Shown piece after piece: positions 33,440-41,981 of a stretch of DNA of 64,000 nt. Below the pieces are notes generated by a model that was not told where the DNA came from, made no database searches, and saw only the letters and a list, made by a program, of their open reading frames with translations. Origin of the DNA: Senegalimassilia sp003474385 (GTDB taxonomy: Bacteria > Actinomycetota > Coriobacteriia > Coriobacteriales > Eggerthellaceae); assembly GCF_003474385.1 (NCBI RefSeq), contig NZ_QUCY01000015.1, positions 6,904 to 70,903 on the forward strand, given 5' to 3'. Within the stretch, counting starts at the first letter, position 1. Each line of letters starts with the position of its first letter. The translations under genes were made by a program, and so were the position numbers.

Positions 33440-34339
33440 ATGGAACTGCGTGGGGGCGCCAACCGCGGGCACGCGTTTGCAGTCGCAAGCAGCGGCGCAG
33501 CTTGCGCGGCCGATGCGGCTGAAGACCTTGTGGCGAGCGGTGGTGCGGCAAGGGGCGCCGAAGAGGTGCTGGCGCTGCGCTTGTGCGCGCTGACCGGCGA
33601 GTTTTATCGCGCGAACGCGGAATCGTTCTCGCAGACACGGCAGTCGCCATGGCAGGGCTGGGTGCGCTTGCTCGAGGTCATGGATGCGCGTGCAGCTGAG
33701 CGAGAGCTGCTGCGCGTGCTCGATGTGGCGTGCGGCAATCTGCGTTTCGAGCGATATTTGGCGGACGCCTTGCCTGGCAGGATGCTGTCGGGTTGGGCGG
33801 TGGACAATTGCGAGCCGCTGGTGGAAGCGGGGGAGCGGAGTGAGTTCGGGCCCTTGTCCCGAATAGCCTTCCAGAACCTTGATGTGATCGAGCGGCTTTC
33901 CGGCGGCCGCCTTCGGGAGTCGCTTGAGGCGCCGGACGCGTCCCGCGACCTGGCCGTATCGTTCGGGTTCATGCATCATGTGCCGTTGGAATGCTGGCGT
34001 GCGGAGCTTCTGCGCACGCTTATCGCGAAGGTGCGCCCGGGTGGGTTCGTGGCAGTGAGCTTCTGGCGATTCCTGAACAGCGATAAGCTGGCGGGGAAGG
34101 CGAAGGAAACCACGAGCCGTGCGCGTGCTGAGCTGGGGATTCCCGAGCTGCCGCCGAACGATTATCTGCTGGGTTGGCAGGACACGCAGGGGCTGTACCG
34201 CTATTGCCACCATTTCGACGAGCCGGAAATCGAGCGGCTGTTGGCGATGATGGCGGATTCTGCGGACCTCGTGAGCCGTTTCGAGGCAGATGGCAGGACA
34301 GGGAACTTGAACGAATACGTGGTTTTGCGCGTGAAGTAA
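33440..34339 (+). CDS. Class I SAM-dependent methyltransferase, Trm9/ALKBH8-like
   Basis: This 299-residue protein has a ~50-residue low-complexity start, then GEFYRANAESFSQTRQSPW (53-71). That segment resembles the FY...FS.TR..PWP pattern leading into the domain in Trm9-type tRNA methyltransferases. Motif I is VLDVACGN (93-100), with later VSFGFMHHV and VRPGGFVAVSFW blocks. Trm9 methylates carboxymethyluridine-34 made by the Elp3 complex. The neighbouring Elp3 and desulfurase genes make that role attractive. A generic methyltransferase is the alternative. The ATG at 33440 has AGGA upstream and follows the desulfurase gene directly. Confidence 0.6.
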   Translation: MELRGGANRGHAFAVASSGAACAADAAEDLVASGGAARGAEEVLALRLCALTGEFYRANAESFSQTRQSPWQGWVRLLEVMDARAAERELLRVLDVACGNLRFERYLADALPGRMLSGWAVDNCEPLVEAGERSEFGPLSRIAFQNLDVIERLSGGRLRESLEAPDASRDLAVSFGFMHHVPLECWRAELLRTLIAKVRPGGFVAVSFWRFLNSDKLAGKAKETTSRARAELGIPELPPNDYLLGWQDTQGLYRYCHHFDEPEIERLLAMMADSADLVSRFEADGRTGNLNEYVVLRVK

Positions 34340-34381
34340 GGGGCGGCCGCCATGCGAATCGTTCGCAGGCAACCGCCCTTT
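34338..34381. terminator. Terminator between the methyltransferase and FtsX-type genes
   Basis: AAGGGGCGG pairs with CCGCCCTTT, and a nested perfect hairpin TGCGAA-TCG-TTCGCA fills the centre. It lies at the stop of the methyltransferase gene and before the end of the opposing ABC permease gene. Confidence 0.7.
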
Positions 34382-34398
34382 ATCGTTTCGGTGTTCGG

Positions 34399-36639
34399 CT
34401 ACGCAAGCAACTTCTTGCCTGCGCCGGAGATCACTGCCGATCGTGCAACCAGGTACGTCGACGCCAAGTAGATTGCATATACCGTAACTACCAGCGCGAT
34501 GCCGATGGTAAGCGTGCCGGTAACAGCCCCCGCGCCCCAAAGCGATAGCAGGTTCTTGTACAGAAGGCTGATCGCGCATGCGGAATGGCAGCCTGCGACC
34601 AGGAGCGGAGCCACGAAATAGATGCCGATCTGCGTGCGCAGGCTTCGCAGCACCATGCTCCTGTCGCATCCGAGCTGGGCCAGCAGGCGATAGCGAGGGA
34701 TACCATCCGCTATCTCGGAGAGTTGCTGAACGGAAAGGACCGCTGCGGTAGTCATCAGGAAGACAAACCCTATGTAGAGCGCCAGGTAAACCAAGAGCAG
34801 CTTAAGCCCCATGCTATCGGCGATAACGCCCTCGCTTGTGTAGTAGTAAGACGCCGGCCATGCGCCAGACTCGTAGGTCGAGCCCATCTCGGCATGCTCT
34901 TCGCTCGGGGGAACTGCCTTGCCGTACTCGGCCATCAGGTCTTTCATGGCCTGTTCTAGCGAGTCGCCAACCAGGTTGACGTTCAACTCGCTCATAGACG
35001 GTAGATCGCCGGCGGCGAACCTGTCAGCCGCCAATTCATCGGGAACAACCAGCACGGCGATCAGGCAGCTCATGTTGCTCACCTGGAGCGATTGCGAGAC
35101 AACCTGCCCGGATGCGGTCAGCTCATGGCCGTCAACGGTGATGGTGCGCCCTTTCTGGCCAAGAGCCTTCGCGTAGTCGGCAGATTTATCGACCGTGTTG
35201 TCGACCAGGTACTCGTTGGGAGCAAGCTCGATCGGCTTTTCGCCTGTAAGCTGACGTGCGGCGTTGAACTGCGATAACGGCACGTACTGCACACCCTCGT
35301 CGGCCATGCTGGAGTTCTCGTCGGAGCCGATTTGGGCAAGTGTGAATCCGCACGCATCGACAAGCTGTCTTTCCGTCAAATCGTTCGCAAGCCACGTGTC
35401 CACCTGAGCCGAGCCGGTCACGCGCTCGTCCCAATCGGGAATGAGCGACTTCATATACGCGGCGGTGGAACCGCCGTTCGCCTGCCACAGGCTGTGGATC
35501 TCGTTGCGCTGGGCCTCGGCTTCCCGAATCGCGGCCGCCTTCTCCTCTTCCCCGCCATACTGGTCTGCCGGCACCGCTTCCATATCGGAGATGTCGAGCG
35601 ACATCAGGTTCGCGCGGATGGATGCGTCGAACTGGGTGTTCTCCTCTAGCTGGTCGGAGAAGAGCGACGCCAGACTGAAGCCCGTGGAGAACACAACGAT
35701 GCTAAAGAATAGAAGAACGGTAACCGCCCACAGCGATACGAACGCAGTGTTCACCTTCGCGGCGATTTGGCGCATGGTGAACATGGCAAGTCCCTTGAAA
35801 TAGATGCTGCGCAGGCGCTGGATCAGCAGGATGAAGAACCCCGATGCCGACCAGAACAGGCCCAGCGTGCCGACGAGCATCAGCGCGGTTGCGGTGCGGA
35901 AGTGCTCGCCGAAGTACACGAGGCCGTCGAGGTTGAGCTCGGCATACGCCTTCGCCAGAATCAGGCACGACAGCACGAAGACAACGAGGCAGACGATGGG
36001 GTTGCGCACGGGCATGCGCTCGTTGCGGGAGTTGGCCGAAAGCAGCGTGGCAAGCTTGCAGCGCGAAATCTGCACGGCGTTGAACAGAGCGACCACAACG
36101 AAGATGAGCGCGAAGCACCCCAGCGTCAGCTCGGCGGACCGGGCGCTGAACAGCAGATGGTAGTCGCTGATAGCCACGCCGATGAGGCCAGCCGTGGCGA
36201 AGGCGATCGCTTGCGAAATCAAAAAGCCCAACCCAAGGCCCGCCAGCAGTGCGATCACGCCGACGATCAGCGTTTCCATCAGCACCACCGAAGAGACTTG
36301 GCGCGGGCTCATGCCCAGCAGCAGGTACGTGCCGAACTCCTTTTTGCGTGCCCGAACAACGAACCGGTTGGCGTACAGGACCAAAAAGCCCAAAACCACG
36401 GCGACGACGACGCTGAAATAGGTCATGACCTGGGCGAGGATGTCGAAAATGCTCTCACCGGACGCTAGAAACACGTTCGCGGCGCCTTCTTGGGCCTCGA
36501 ACAGCACGCGGGAGTCCTCGATAGCGTTGAAGGCGTAGAACACCGCCACGCCCAAAGTGAGGGTAACGAAATACACAGCGTAGTCGCGCATGCTGCGGCG
36601 TACGTTGCGCAAGGCAAGTTTCATCAACATGATGGCCAC
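34399..36639 (-). CDS. FtsX-like ABC permease, BceB type
   Basis: This 746-residue permease has about ten membrane helices and a large extracellular domain (roughly residues 340-610) between helices 7 and 8. That layout is typical of BceB-type pumps that sense and remove peptide antibiotics. LMKLALRNVRRSMRDYAVYF at the start and the ELGTYLLLGMSPRQV-like block KEFGTYLLLGMSPRQV fit the family. It is longer than the usual ~640 residues because of the extracellular insert. The GTG at 36639 follows the ATPase stop by three bases; ATG 36630 is an alternative. The ATPase, kinase and response regulator are encoded just upstream. Confidence 0.88.
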   Translation of the reverse strand: MAIMLMKLALRNVRRSMRDYAVYFVTLTLGVAVFYAFNAIEDSRVLFEAQEGAANVFLASGESIFDILAQVMTYFSVVVAVVLGFLVLYANRFVVRARKKEFGTYLLLGMSPRQVSSVVLMETLIVGVIALLAGLGLGFLISQAIAFATAGLIGVAISDYHLLFSARSAELTLGCFALIFVVVALFNAVQISRCKLATLLSANSRNERMPVRNPIVCLVVFVLSCLILAKAYAELNLDGLVYFGEHFRTATALMLVGTLGLFWSASGFFILLIQRLRSIYFKGLAMFTMRQIAAKVNTAFVSLWAVTVLLFFSIVVFSTGFSLASLFSDQLEENTQFDASIRANLMSLDISDMEAVPADQYGGEEEKAAAIREAEAQRNEIHSLWQANGGSTAAYMKSLIPDWDERVTGSAQVDTWLANDLTERQLVDACGFTLAQIGSDENSSMADEGVQYVPLSQFNAARQLTGEKPIELAPNEYLVDNTVDKSADYAKALGQKGRTITVDGHELTASGQVVSQSLQVSNMSCLIAVLVVPDELAADRFAAGDLPSMSELNVNLVGDSLEQAMKDLMAEYGKAVPPSEEHAEMGSTYESGAWPASYYYTSEGVIADSMGLKLLLVYLALYIGFVFLMTTAAVLSVQQLSEIADGIPRYRLLAQLGCDRSMVLRSLRTQIGIYFVAPLLVAGCHSACAISLLYKNLLSLWGAGAVTGTLTIGIALVVTVYAIYLASTYLVARSAVISGAGKKLLA

Positions 36640-36642
36640 CGC

Positions 36643-37512
36643 CTAGTTGCGCGGCTTGGCAGCGTGCGAGGGCGCGAATCCGACCGCGGGGGAGTCGCCC
36701 TGCTTGCCGGAAAGGAACGCCTGAACCTCGAGGATGCGCTGGTAGAAATCGGTTCGGGCGTCATCGCCGCGGCGCAGCTCGTTGAACAGCTTGCCGTCTT
36801 TGATGAACAGGATGCGATCGGCGTAGGAGGCCGCGACCGCATCGTGCGTGACCATCATGATGGTGGCATGCAGCTTTGCGTTCAATACCTCGAGGGTTTC
36901 AAGGAGGACTGCGGCGTTGCGCGAATCGAGCGCACCGGTGGGCTCGTCGGCAAGGACCAGCTTCGGGTCGGCGACGATGGCGCGCGCCGCGGCAACGCGT
37001 TGGCGCTGGCCGCCCGACATCTGGCGCGGGTATTTCCGCAGGACGTCCGTCACGCCGAGCATGTTCGCGGTGCTATCGACCTTCGCGCGGACGGCATCGG
37101 CCTTCTCGCCCTTGATGGTAAGGGCCAGGGCGATGTTCTCGAAACCGGTCAGGGTGTCAAGCAGGTTTGCGTCCTGGAAGATGAAGCCTAGGTCATCGCG
37201 GCGGAACTTGGAGAGCTGACGGCTGCGCAGCTGCGTGATGTCGAGCCCGTTTAGGATGATGTTTCCGCTGGTCACGGTGTCGATGGTGGAGATGCAGTTC
37301 AGAAGCGTGCTTTTGCCCGAGCCCGATGGGCCCATCACGCCGACGAACTCGCCTTTGCAGATGTCGAACGACACGTCGTCGAGCGCGCGCGTGACGGCCT
37401 CTCGCGAGCCGTACACCTTCCGAACGTCGCGCACGGAAAGCAGGACGTTGCGGCTGTCGGGCCGGCCCGCGTTCGCGATGCCTGCCGGTGGGGTTGCGGT
37501 AACTATGGTCAT
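36643..37512 (-). CDS. ABC ATP-binding protein, BceA type
   Basis: This 289-residue ATPase drives the BceB-like permease. Walker A is GPSGSGKST, the signature is MSGGQRQRVAAARAIVA, Walker B is LVLADEPTGALD and the H-loop is MMVTHD. It has ~25 extra residues at each end compared with the MacB/BceA core. The ATG at 37512 has a GAAAGGAA box. The gene begins 85 bases after the kinase gene, and direct repeats that may bind the response regulator lie at the end of that gene. Confidence 0.92.
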   Translation of the reverse strand: MTIVTATPPAGIANAGRPDSRNVLLSVRDVRKVYGSREAVTRALDDVSFDICKGEFVGVMGPSGSGKSTLLNCISTIDTVTSGNIILNGLDITQLRSRQLSKFRRDDLGFIFQDANLLDTLTGFENIALALTIKGEKADAVRAKVDSTANMLGVTDVLRKYPRQMSGGQRQRVAAARAIVADPKLVLADEPTGALDSRNAAVLLETLEVLNAKLHATIMMVTHDAVAASYADRILFIKDGKLFNELRRGDDARTDFYQRILEVQAFLSGKQGDSPAVGFAPSHAAKPRN

Positions 37513-37585
37513 GGGGGATTCCTTTCTCTTTGATTCGGCATATCCCCATGATGCGGCGCTTGCGAAAACGGAGCCATCGAAGGGC

Positions 37586-37612
37586 CTTACCGCAATCTTA
37601 CGATGTTGTAAG
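37586..37612 (-). promoter_or_regulatory. Candidate response-regulator binding site before the BceAB-type genes
   Basis: Read on the minus strand, CTTAC-N6-GTAAG-N6-GTAAG gives three copies of one 5-base word at an 11-base period, the last two as direct repeats. It overlaps the kinase stop codon, 74-100 bases before the ABC ATPase start, the usual place for an OmpR-type activator. Confidence 0.5.
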
Positions 37613-38650
37613 GTTGGCGGCCAAATCCATGCGCGTGCGGTCGATCGGGAAGGTCAGGGCAACGGTGGTGCCCGTGCCCTCTTCTGATGAAACGCGCAGG
37701 CCAAGGCCCATTCTTTCGCAGGCTACGGCGGCCAGGTGCAGCCCCATGCCCGTTGCCTTGTGGTGCGTGCGGCCCCGACTTCCCGTGAAGCCGCGATCGA
37801 ACACGCGCGGCACATCGGCGGCAGGGATGCCGTCGCCGTCGTCGCTGATCGCTAGCTCGATGCAGCCGTCTTTCGTGCCCGCATCCTTCGCCCTGCCCTC
37901 GAAGCGGATGGTTTTCGCGCCGTACTTCGCCGAGTTCTCCAGAACCTGGCCGATGATGAAGTCGGTCCATCTCGCGTCGGCGAGCACCTTGAGTTCGTCG
38001 TCGATGGCGAACTCGAGCGAGACCCCTGCGCCGATGAGCGTGCGGGACCGTTGGCAGCACGCCTTGCGCGCGAGGGCCGCAAGGTTGAGTTCCTCAATGG
38101 AGAAGTCCTCGCTCAGCGTTGCCGAGCGCGCGTAGTAAAGCGCTTGCTCAACGCGTGATTCGATACGGTCGAGGTCGCCGCGTACCTTGTTGATTTCCGG
38201 CCCGTGAAGGTTCGACAGCGCAAGCTGCGCCGACGCGATGGGCGTTTTGGCTTCGTGGACCCATAGCTCGATGTAGTCGCGGTACTCCTTCATGTCGCGG
38301 GAACGCGCGGCAAGCTCGTCGGAGGCGGCTTTGCCTTGCACGGCGAGTGCGCGGTAGGCGACGGAGCTTTCGAGCGTGCGCGGCTCGTCCAGGATCGACG
38401 AGAGGTAGCGCGCGTTTTCGGGCGAATCGCAGAACAGGTCGAGCTGCTGGTAGAACTCGCGATCGCGCAAAAACCCCGCGGCAAGCGCGACGCAGGCGAA
38501 CGCCGCTTCGCAGAAGGAAGCGAGCGCAATCGCGGAAGCGTTCGAGCCGGTGACGGCCATGATGCCTGCGATAACGGCAACTAGCGCGACCGCGCCGATC
38601 GCGAACCCGGCGTGCGAGCGGAGGTAGGCGCCGAAAGAGTAGGCGTTCAT
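37598..38650 (-). CDS. Sensor histidine kinase, BceS type
   Basis: This 350-residue membrane kinase has two N-terminal helices (about 15-34 and 40-60) separated by only a few residues, so it has no extracellular sensor. Such intramembrane-sensing kinases get their signal from the BceB permease. The phospho-acceptor is His132 in ELWVHEAKTPI. The ATPase domain shows ENSAKYG (N box), DDGDGIP (G1) and GMGLHLA (G2). It overlaps the response regulator gene by four bases. Confidence 0.9.
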   Translation of the reverse strand: MNAYSFGAYLRSHAGFAIGAVALVAVIAGIMAVTGSNASAIALASFCEAAFACVALAAGFLRDREFYQQLDLFCDSPENARYLSSILDEPRTLESSVAYRALAVQGKAASDELAARSRDMKEYRDYIELWVHEAKTPIASAQLALSNLHGPEINKVRGDLDRIESRVEQALYYARSATLSEDFSIEELNLAALARKACCQRSRTLIGAGVSLEFAIDDELKVLADARWTDFIIGQVLENSAKYGAKTIRFEGRAKDAGTKDGCIELAISDDGDGIPAADVPRVFDRGFTGSRGRTHHKATGMGLHLAAVACERMGLGLRVSSEEGTGTTVALTFPIDRTRMDLAANLTTS

Positions 38651-39321
38651 CGGACCACGTAGCCCAGGCCGCGGCGGGTGGTGATGAAATCATCGGGCAC
38701 GCCTGCGGATTTCAAACTGTGGCGCAGGCGGTTCACGTTCACTGTGAGCGTGTTGTCGTCGACGAACGCGTCGGTTTGCCACAGCTCGTCCATCAGCTCG
38801 CTGCGCGAGATAATGGAGCCCGCATTCTCCATGAGGATGCGCAAGATCAGCAGCTCGTTGCGTGACAGCTCGACGGTTTTGCCGCGATACGACGCCTCGG
38901 CCCGCACGGGGTCGAGCGAGACGCCGCCGCGCTCGAGCCTCCCGCGCGCCGGGTCGGCGGACCCGCTGCGCGCGAGCGCGCGGTCGATGCGGGCGAGCAG
39001 CGCGGCGAGGCGATAGGGCTTGACCACGTAGTCGTCCGCGCCGACGTTCATGCTCATGACCTCGTCGAATTCGCTATCGGAGGAGGTCAGGACGATGATG
39101 GGAACGTTGCTTTCCTGGCGGATGGAGCGGCAGATCTCGTGGCCGTACGCGCCGGGAAGCGAAAGGTCGAGCAGGATGCAATCGGGGCATGCGGCCAAAG
39201 CCTCGCCCGCGGCGTTAGCGAACGACTCGCAGCAAAGGCATTCGTGCCCTTTAAGTTTGAGCATGCGCACAAGATTCTCCCGTAGGGAGGCATCGTCCTC
39301 GACAATGAACAACCGCGCCAT
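38647..39321 (-). CDS. OmpR-family response regulator, BceR type
   Basis: This 224-residue regulator has a receiver domain with Asp52 (LLDLSLPG) and Lys in VVKPYRLAALLARI, then a winged helix (ELSRNELLILRILMEN, VNRLRHSL, TTRRGLGYVVR). It would be phosphorylated by the kinase it overlaps and activate the ABC genes downstream. The ATG has an AAGGGGA box. The gene is divergent from the orphan ATPase cassette that follows it in map order. Confidence 0.92.
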   Translation of the reverse strand: MARLFIVEDDASLRENLVRMLKLKGHECLCCESFANAAGEALAACPDCILLDLSLPGAYGHEICRSIRQESNVPIIVLTSSDSEFDEVMSMNVGADDYVVKPYRLAALLARIDRALARSGSADPARGRLERGGVSLDPVRAEASYRGKTVELSRNELLILRILMENAGSIISRSELMDELWQTDAFVDDNTLTVNVNRLRHSLKSAGVPDDFITTRRGLGYVVR

Positions 39322-39391
39322 CGGTCCCCTTCCATATCGAACGGATGAGCCGATGATAACGCAACGTCGCGGGTTGCCGGCGTTTCGTCAT

Positions 39392-39495
39392 AAGCCTGAC
39401 GCTTTGGGGACGTAGCGTTATCTGTCGGGGATGCGATTGCCTCATCGGGTGCCGTTCCCCCCCTTCGCTCGCGGCATTGGCCGGAACGTGGCGGG
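39392..39495 (+). repeat. Left direct repeat of ATPase cassette 1
   Basis: About 104 bases here are repeated at 41198-41300 with roughly 88 percent identity by eye and the same orientation. Both copies begin with AAGCCTGACG, contain GACGTAGCGTTATCTGTC and ATCGGGTGCCGTT and end with TGGCCGGAACGTGG. Together they bracket the orphan ATPase gene. Confidence 0.88.
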
Positions 39496-39696
39496 GGCGT
39501 GCGAGATTTCGCCCGCGTTTCCTTCTGCGTCGGTCGGCATCGTCGCCGCGGTTGTGCTTGCCTTGACTTGCCGGCGCTTGAATGCGCGGATGCCGCCATC
39601 TGGGATAACCGTCCTGGACCTGGTTGCGGGCATCGCGGGCGATTCGGCCTGTCGGGCAAAGCATCGTCCCTGCAGGTGCTTTCGTGTGCGGAAAAT

Positions 39697-39780
39697 CCCG
39701 AATGGAAAGCCTATAAAATACCGAACGCGAAGCATATAATTTACCGAATGGAAAGCCTGTAAAATACCGAATGACAATAG
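39697..39780 (+). repeat. 23-bp tandem array before ATPase 1
   Basis: Three complete units start at 39697, 39720 and 39743, and a partial fourth unit starts at 39766. The exact period is 23 bases. Units share CCGAATGGAAAGC and end in an A/T-rich box: TATAAAAT, TATAATTT, TGTAAAAT. The second unit contains a perfect TATAAT (39735-39740). The array ends next to the Shine-Dalgarno box. No gene was found in 39496-39696. Confidence 0.88.
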
Positions 39781-39799
39781 TGTGGCGAAAGGTTTCACC

Positions 39800-41095
39800 A
39801 TGTCGGATGCAAAAAAATTGACACCTGAAGGATATATGCCGCGGCTGGTGGAAAACCGTCTAGATGCCCTCATGGATTCTTTTGGCTGTGTGGAGATCAA
39901 CGGCCCGAAATGGTGTGGGAAAACATGGACGGCCCGAACTCGATGCACAAGCATGACGAAGCTCGACGATCCGGCCGAACGCGAGGCGGCGGAAATGGAT
40001 CCGTCGCTCGCGCTGATGGGCGATCCGCCTCATCTTGTAGACGAGTGGCAGGAGGTCCCCGAGGTTTGGGATGCAGCGCGACGCTTCGTTGACGATGCAG
40101 GAAATAAGCGCGGCATGCTGTTGCTCACTGGCTCTACGGCGCTTAAACCCGACGAGCGCGAAAAAGTTCGCCATACCGGAACCGGCAGGATCGCTCGACT
40201 TTCCATGCGTCCGATGGCGTTGTGCGAGTCTGGCGAAGGCGATGCGAAAGCATCGTTGCGTGCGCTTTTGGATGGCGAGGCGCTTCGTCCGGCTCGTAAG
40301 GAAACGGGGCTTGCGGATGTGGCGCGCTGGTGCTGTCGAGGCGGATGGCCGGCAAATATCGGGCTGTCGGATGAGGCGGCAGCGGAAACGGCTTCGCAAT
40401 ATATTCGATCCGTTCTGGACGTGAACGTTATCGAAGATGGCCGGTCGCCCGAAACGGCGTTGGCGCTGCTTCGGGCGTTAGCCATGAACGTAAGCCAGGC
40501 GGCAACGTACAAAACCCTGGCAAGGGACGCATCGGGCGGAGAATCGGGCCCTGACGTCGATACCGTTGCCGCGTATCTCGATTTGTTCGATAGGCTCAAG
40601 CTGACGGAGGGCTTGCATGGGTGGGAGCCGCCCATGCGGGCGAAAGCGCGTGTGAGGGTGAAGCCGAAGCGATATTTTTGCGACCCTTCGCTGGCGGCTG
40701 CGCTTCTCGGCGCAACTCCGCAGGCGCTTCTCCATGATGCGCAAACGCTGGGAATGCTGTTCGAGAACCTGGTCATCCGCGATCTGCGCGTCTTCCTGTC
40801 AACGTACGCGGGGCTTGGCAACGAGTTGCACTACTATCGCGACGACCAGGGGCTTGAAGTGGATGCTGTCGTTGAGTGCGGCGGTCGATGGGGCGGCGTT
40901 GAGGTGAAGCTTAGCGACGCGAAGGCCGACGAGGGCGCGGCAAGTTTGAAAAAGCTGCGCGATAAGGTGACGGCGAACCCTGTCGCGCGTAACGCGGAGC
41001 CGGCGTTTCTGGCTGTGGTGGTCGGTCGCGGAAACCTTGCGTATACACGCGACGACGGCGTAATGGTGATTCCCGCAGCGTTGCTGGGAGCGTAG
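39800..41095 (+). CDS. Orphan AAA-type ATPase with DUF4143/PD-(D/E)XK-like C-terminus (cassette 1)
   Basis: This 431-residue protein of the archaeal-type ATPase/DUF4143 group has an unknown cellular role. Walker A is GPKWCGKT (35-42), Walker B is HLVDEWQ (Asp81, Glu82) and sensor 1 is LLLTGSTA. A helical linker leads to a C-terminal domain with Asp355 and Glu368-Val-Lys370, the D...ExK pattern of the PD-(D/E)XK nuclease fold. The ATG at 39800 is preferred over GTG 39782 because GAAAGG lies 8 bases before it. The gene stands alone, preceded by a 23-bp tandem array and flanked by ~104-bp direct repeats. A second such gene lies at 48602. Confidence 0.8.
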   Translation: MSDAKKLTPEGYMPRLVENRLDALMDSFGCVEINGPKWCGKTWTARTRCTSMTKLDDPAEREAAEMDPSLALMGDPPHLVDEWQEVPEVWDAARRFVDDAGNKRGMLLLTGSTALKPDEREKVRHTGTGRIARLSMRPMALCESGEGDAKASLRALLDGEALRPARKETGLADVARWCCRGGWPANIGLSDEAAAETASQYIRSVLDVNVIEDGRSPETALALLRALAMNVSQAATYKTLARDASGGESGPDVDTVAAYLDLFDRLKLTEGLHGWEPPMRAKARVRVKPKRYFCDPSLAAALLGATPQALLHDAQTLGMLFENLVIRDLRVFLSTYAGLGNELHYYRDDQGLEVDAVVECGGRWGGVEVKLSDAKADEGAASLKKLRDKVTANPVARNAEPAFLAVVVGRGNLAYTRDDGVMVIPAALLGA

Positions 41096-41197
41096 GGAAG
41101 ACGGCGGTCGGCTGCTTGCTTTGCGCTGCGGCAACGTCAGGCGGTTACGCTTGGCGTCGAAAGGATGGAGCCTTCGTCATTCCAGCAACGCGCCTGA

Positions 41198-41300
41198 AAG
41201 CCTGACGCCTTGGGGACGTAGCGTTATCTGTCAGCGGCGCGATTTCCCTATCGGGTGCCGTTTCCCCTTTCGCTCGCGGCACTGGCCGGAACGTGGGCGG
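41198..41300 (+). repeat. Right direct repeat of ATPase cassette 1
   Basis: This is the second copy of the 39392-39495 sequence, starting 103 bases after the ATPase stop and ending 75 bases before the ThrH-like gene. It contains one copy of the ~30-bp palindromic element found again at 42111-42257. Confidence 0.88.
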
Positions 41301-41375
41301 GCACGCCGGCTGGTTAGCCTATGCTTATGCGCATAGAAGGCTTGCGAAAGCAACGGCAACGTGAAAGGAACCCTC

Positions 41376-41981
41376 ATGGGAATGAATATCGTATGTCTGG
41401 ACCTGGAAGGCGTGCTGGCATCGGAGATCTGGGTCGCGTTCGCGGAGAAGGCCGGCATCCCCGACCTTATGCGCACCACGCGCGATGAGCCCGACTACGA
41501 CAAACTCATGAAGTTCCGCCTGGACGTGCTGCGCCGCCACGGCATGGGCCTGCCGCAGATCCAGGAAGTCATCGCCGACATCCAGCCCGTTCCCGGCGCC
41601 AAGGAGTTCCTGGACGACCTGCGCGCGCAGACCCAGGTGATCATCATCAGCGACACGTTCGAGCAGTTCGCCCAGCCTATCATGGAGAAGCTCGGCTGGC
41701 CGACCATCTTCTGCAACACGCTGGAAGTCGCCGACGACGGCACCATCACCGGCTACCGCATGCGCTGCGATCAGACGAAGCTGACCACGGTCCGCGCGCT
41801 ACATTCCTGCGGTTTCGAGACCATCGCCTCGGGCGACAGCTACAACGACCTGGGCATGATCAAGGCGTCGAAGGCGGGTTTCCTGTTCCGCAGCACCGTC
41901 ACCATCAAGGCCGAGCATCCGGAGATCCCCGCGTACGAGACCTTCGAGGACCTGTCTCGCGCCATCAAGGCCGCGCTGTAA
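41376..41981 (+). CDS. thrH: ThrH-like phosphoserine phosphatase/homoserine phosphotransferase (HAD family)
   Basis: This is a 201-residue HAD phosphatase. The nucleophile motif is CLDLEGVL with Asp9 and Glu11 instead of the usual second Asp, a mark of ThrH. IIISDTFEQF gives motif II, a Lys in DQTKLTTVRAL motif III, and ASGDSYNDLGMI motif IV. ThrH from other bacteria dephosphorylates phosphoserine and can move the phosphate to homoserine. With serA at 3.2 kb it may complete serine synthesis. The ATG at 41376 follows GAAAGG by 7 bases. Confidence 0.85.
   Translation: MGMNIVCLDLEGVLASEIWVAFAEKAGIPDLMRTTRDEPDYDKLMKFRLDVLRRHGMGLPQIQEVIADIQPVPGAKEFLDDLRAQTQVIIISDTFEQFAQPIMEKLGWPTIFCNTLEVADDGTITGYRMRCDQTKLTTVRALHSCGFETIASGDSYNDLGMIKASKAGFLFRSTVTIKAEHPEIPAYETFEDLSRAIKAAL

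Noticed and set aside
39409..39419. GACGTAGCGTT in the palindromic element, close to the MerR operator core GACGTARCGTC
   Set aside because: It lacks the final dyad base, is not in a 19-bp spacer and belongs to a repeat family; the likeness is probably accidental.
39697..39780. Tandem array considered as a CRISPR remnant
   Set aside because: Units are contiguous with no spacers, period is only 23 bases and no cas genes are present. The same holds for the 33-bp array at 48438.
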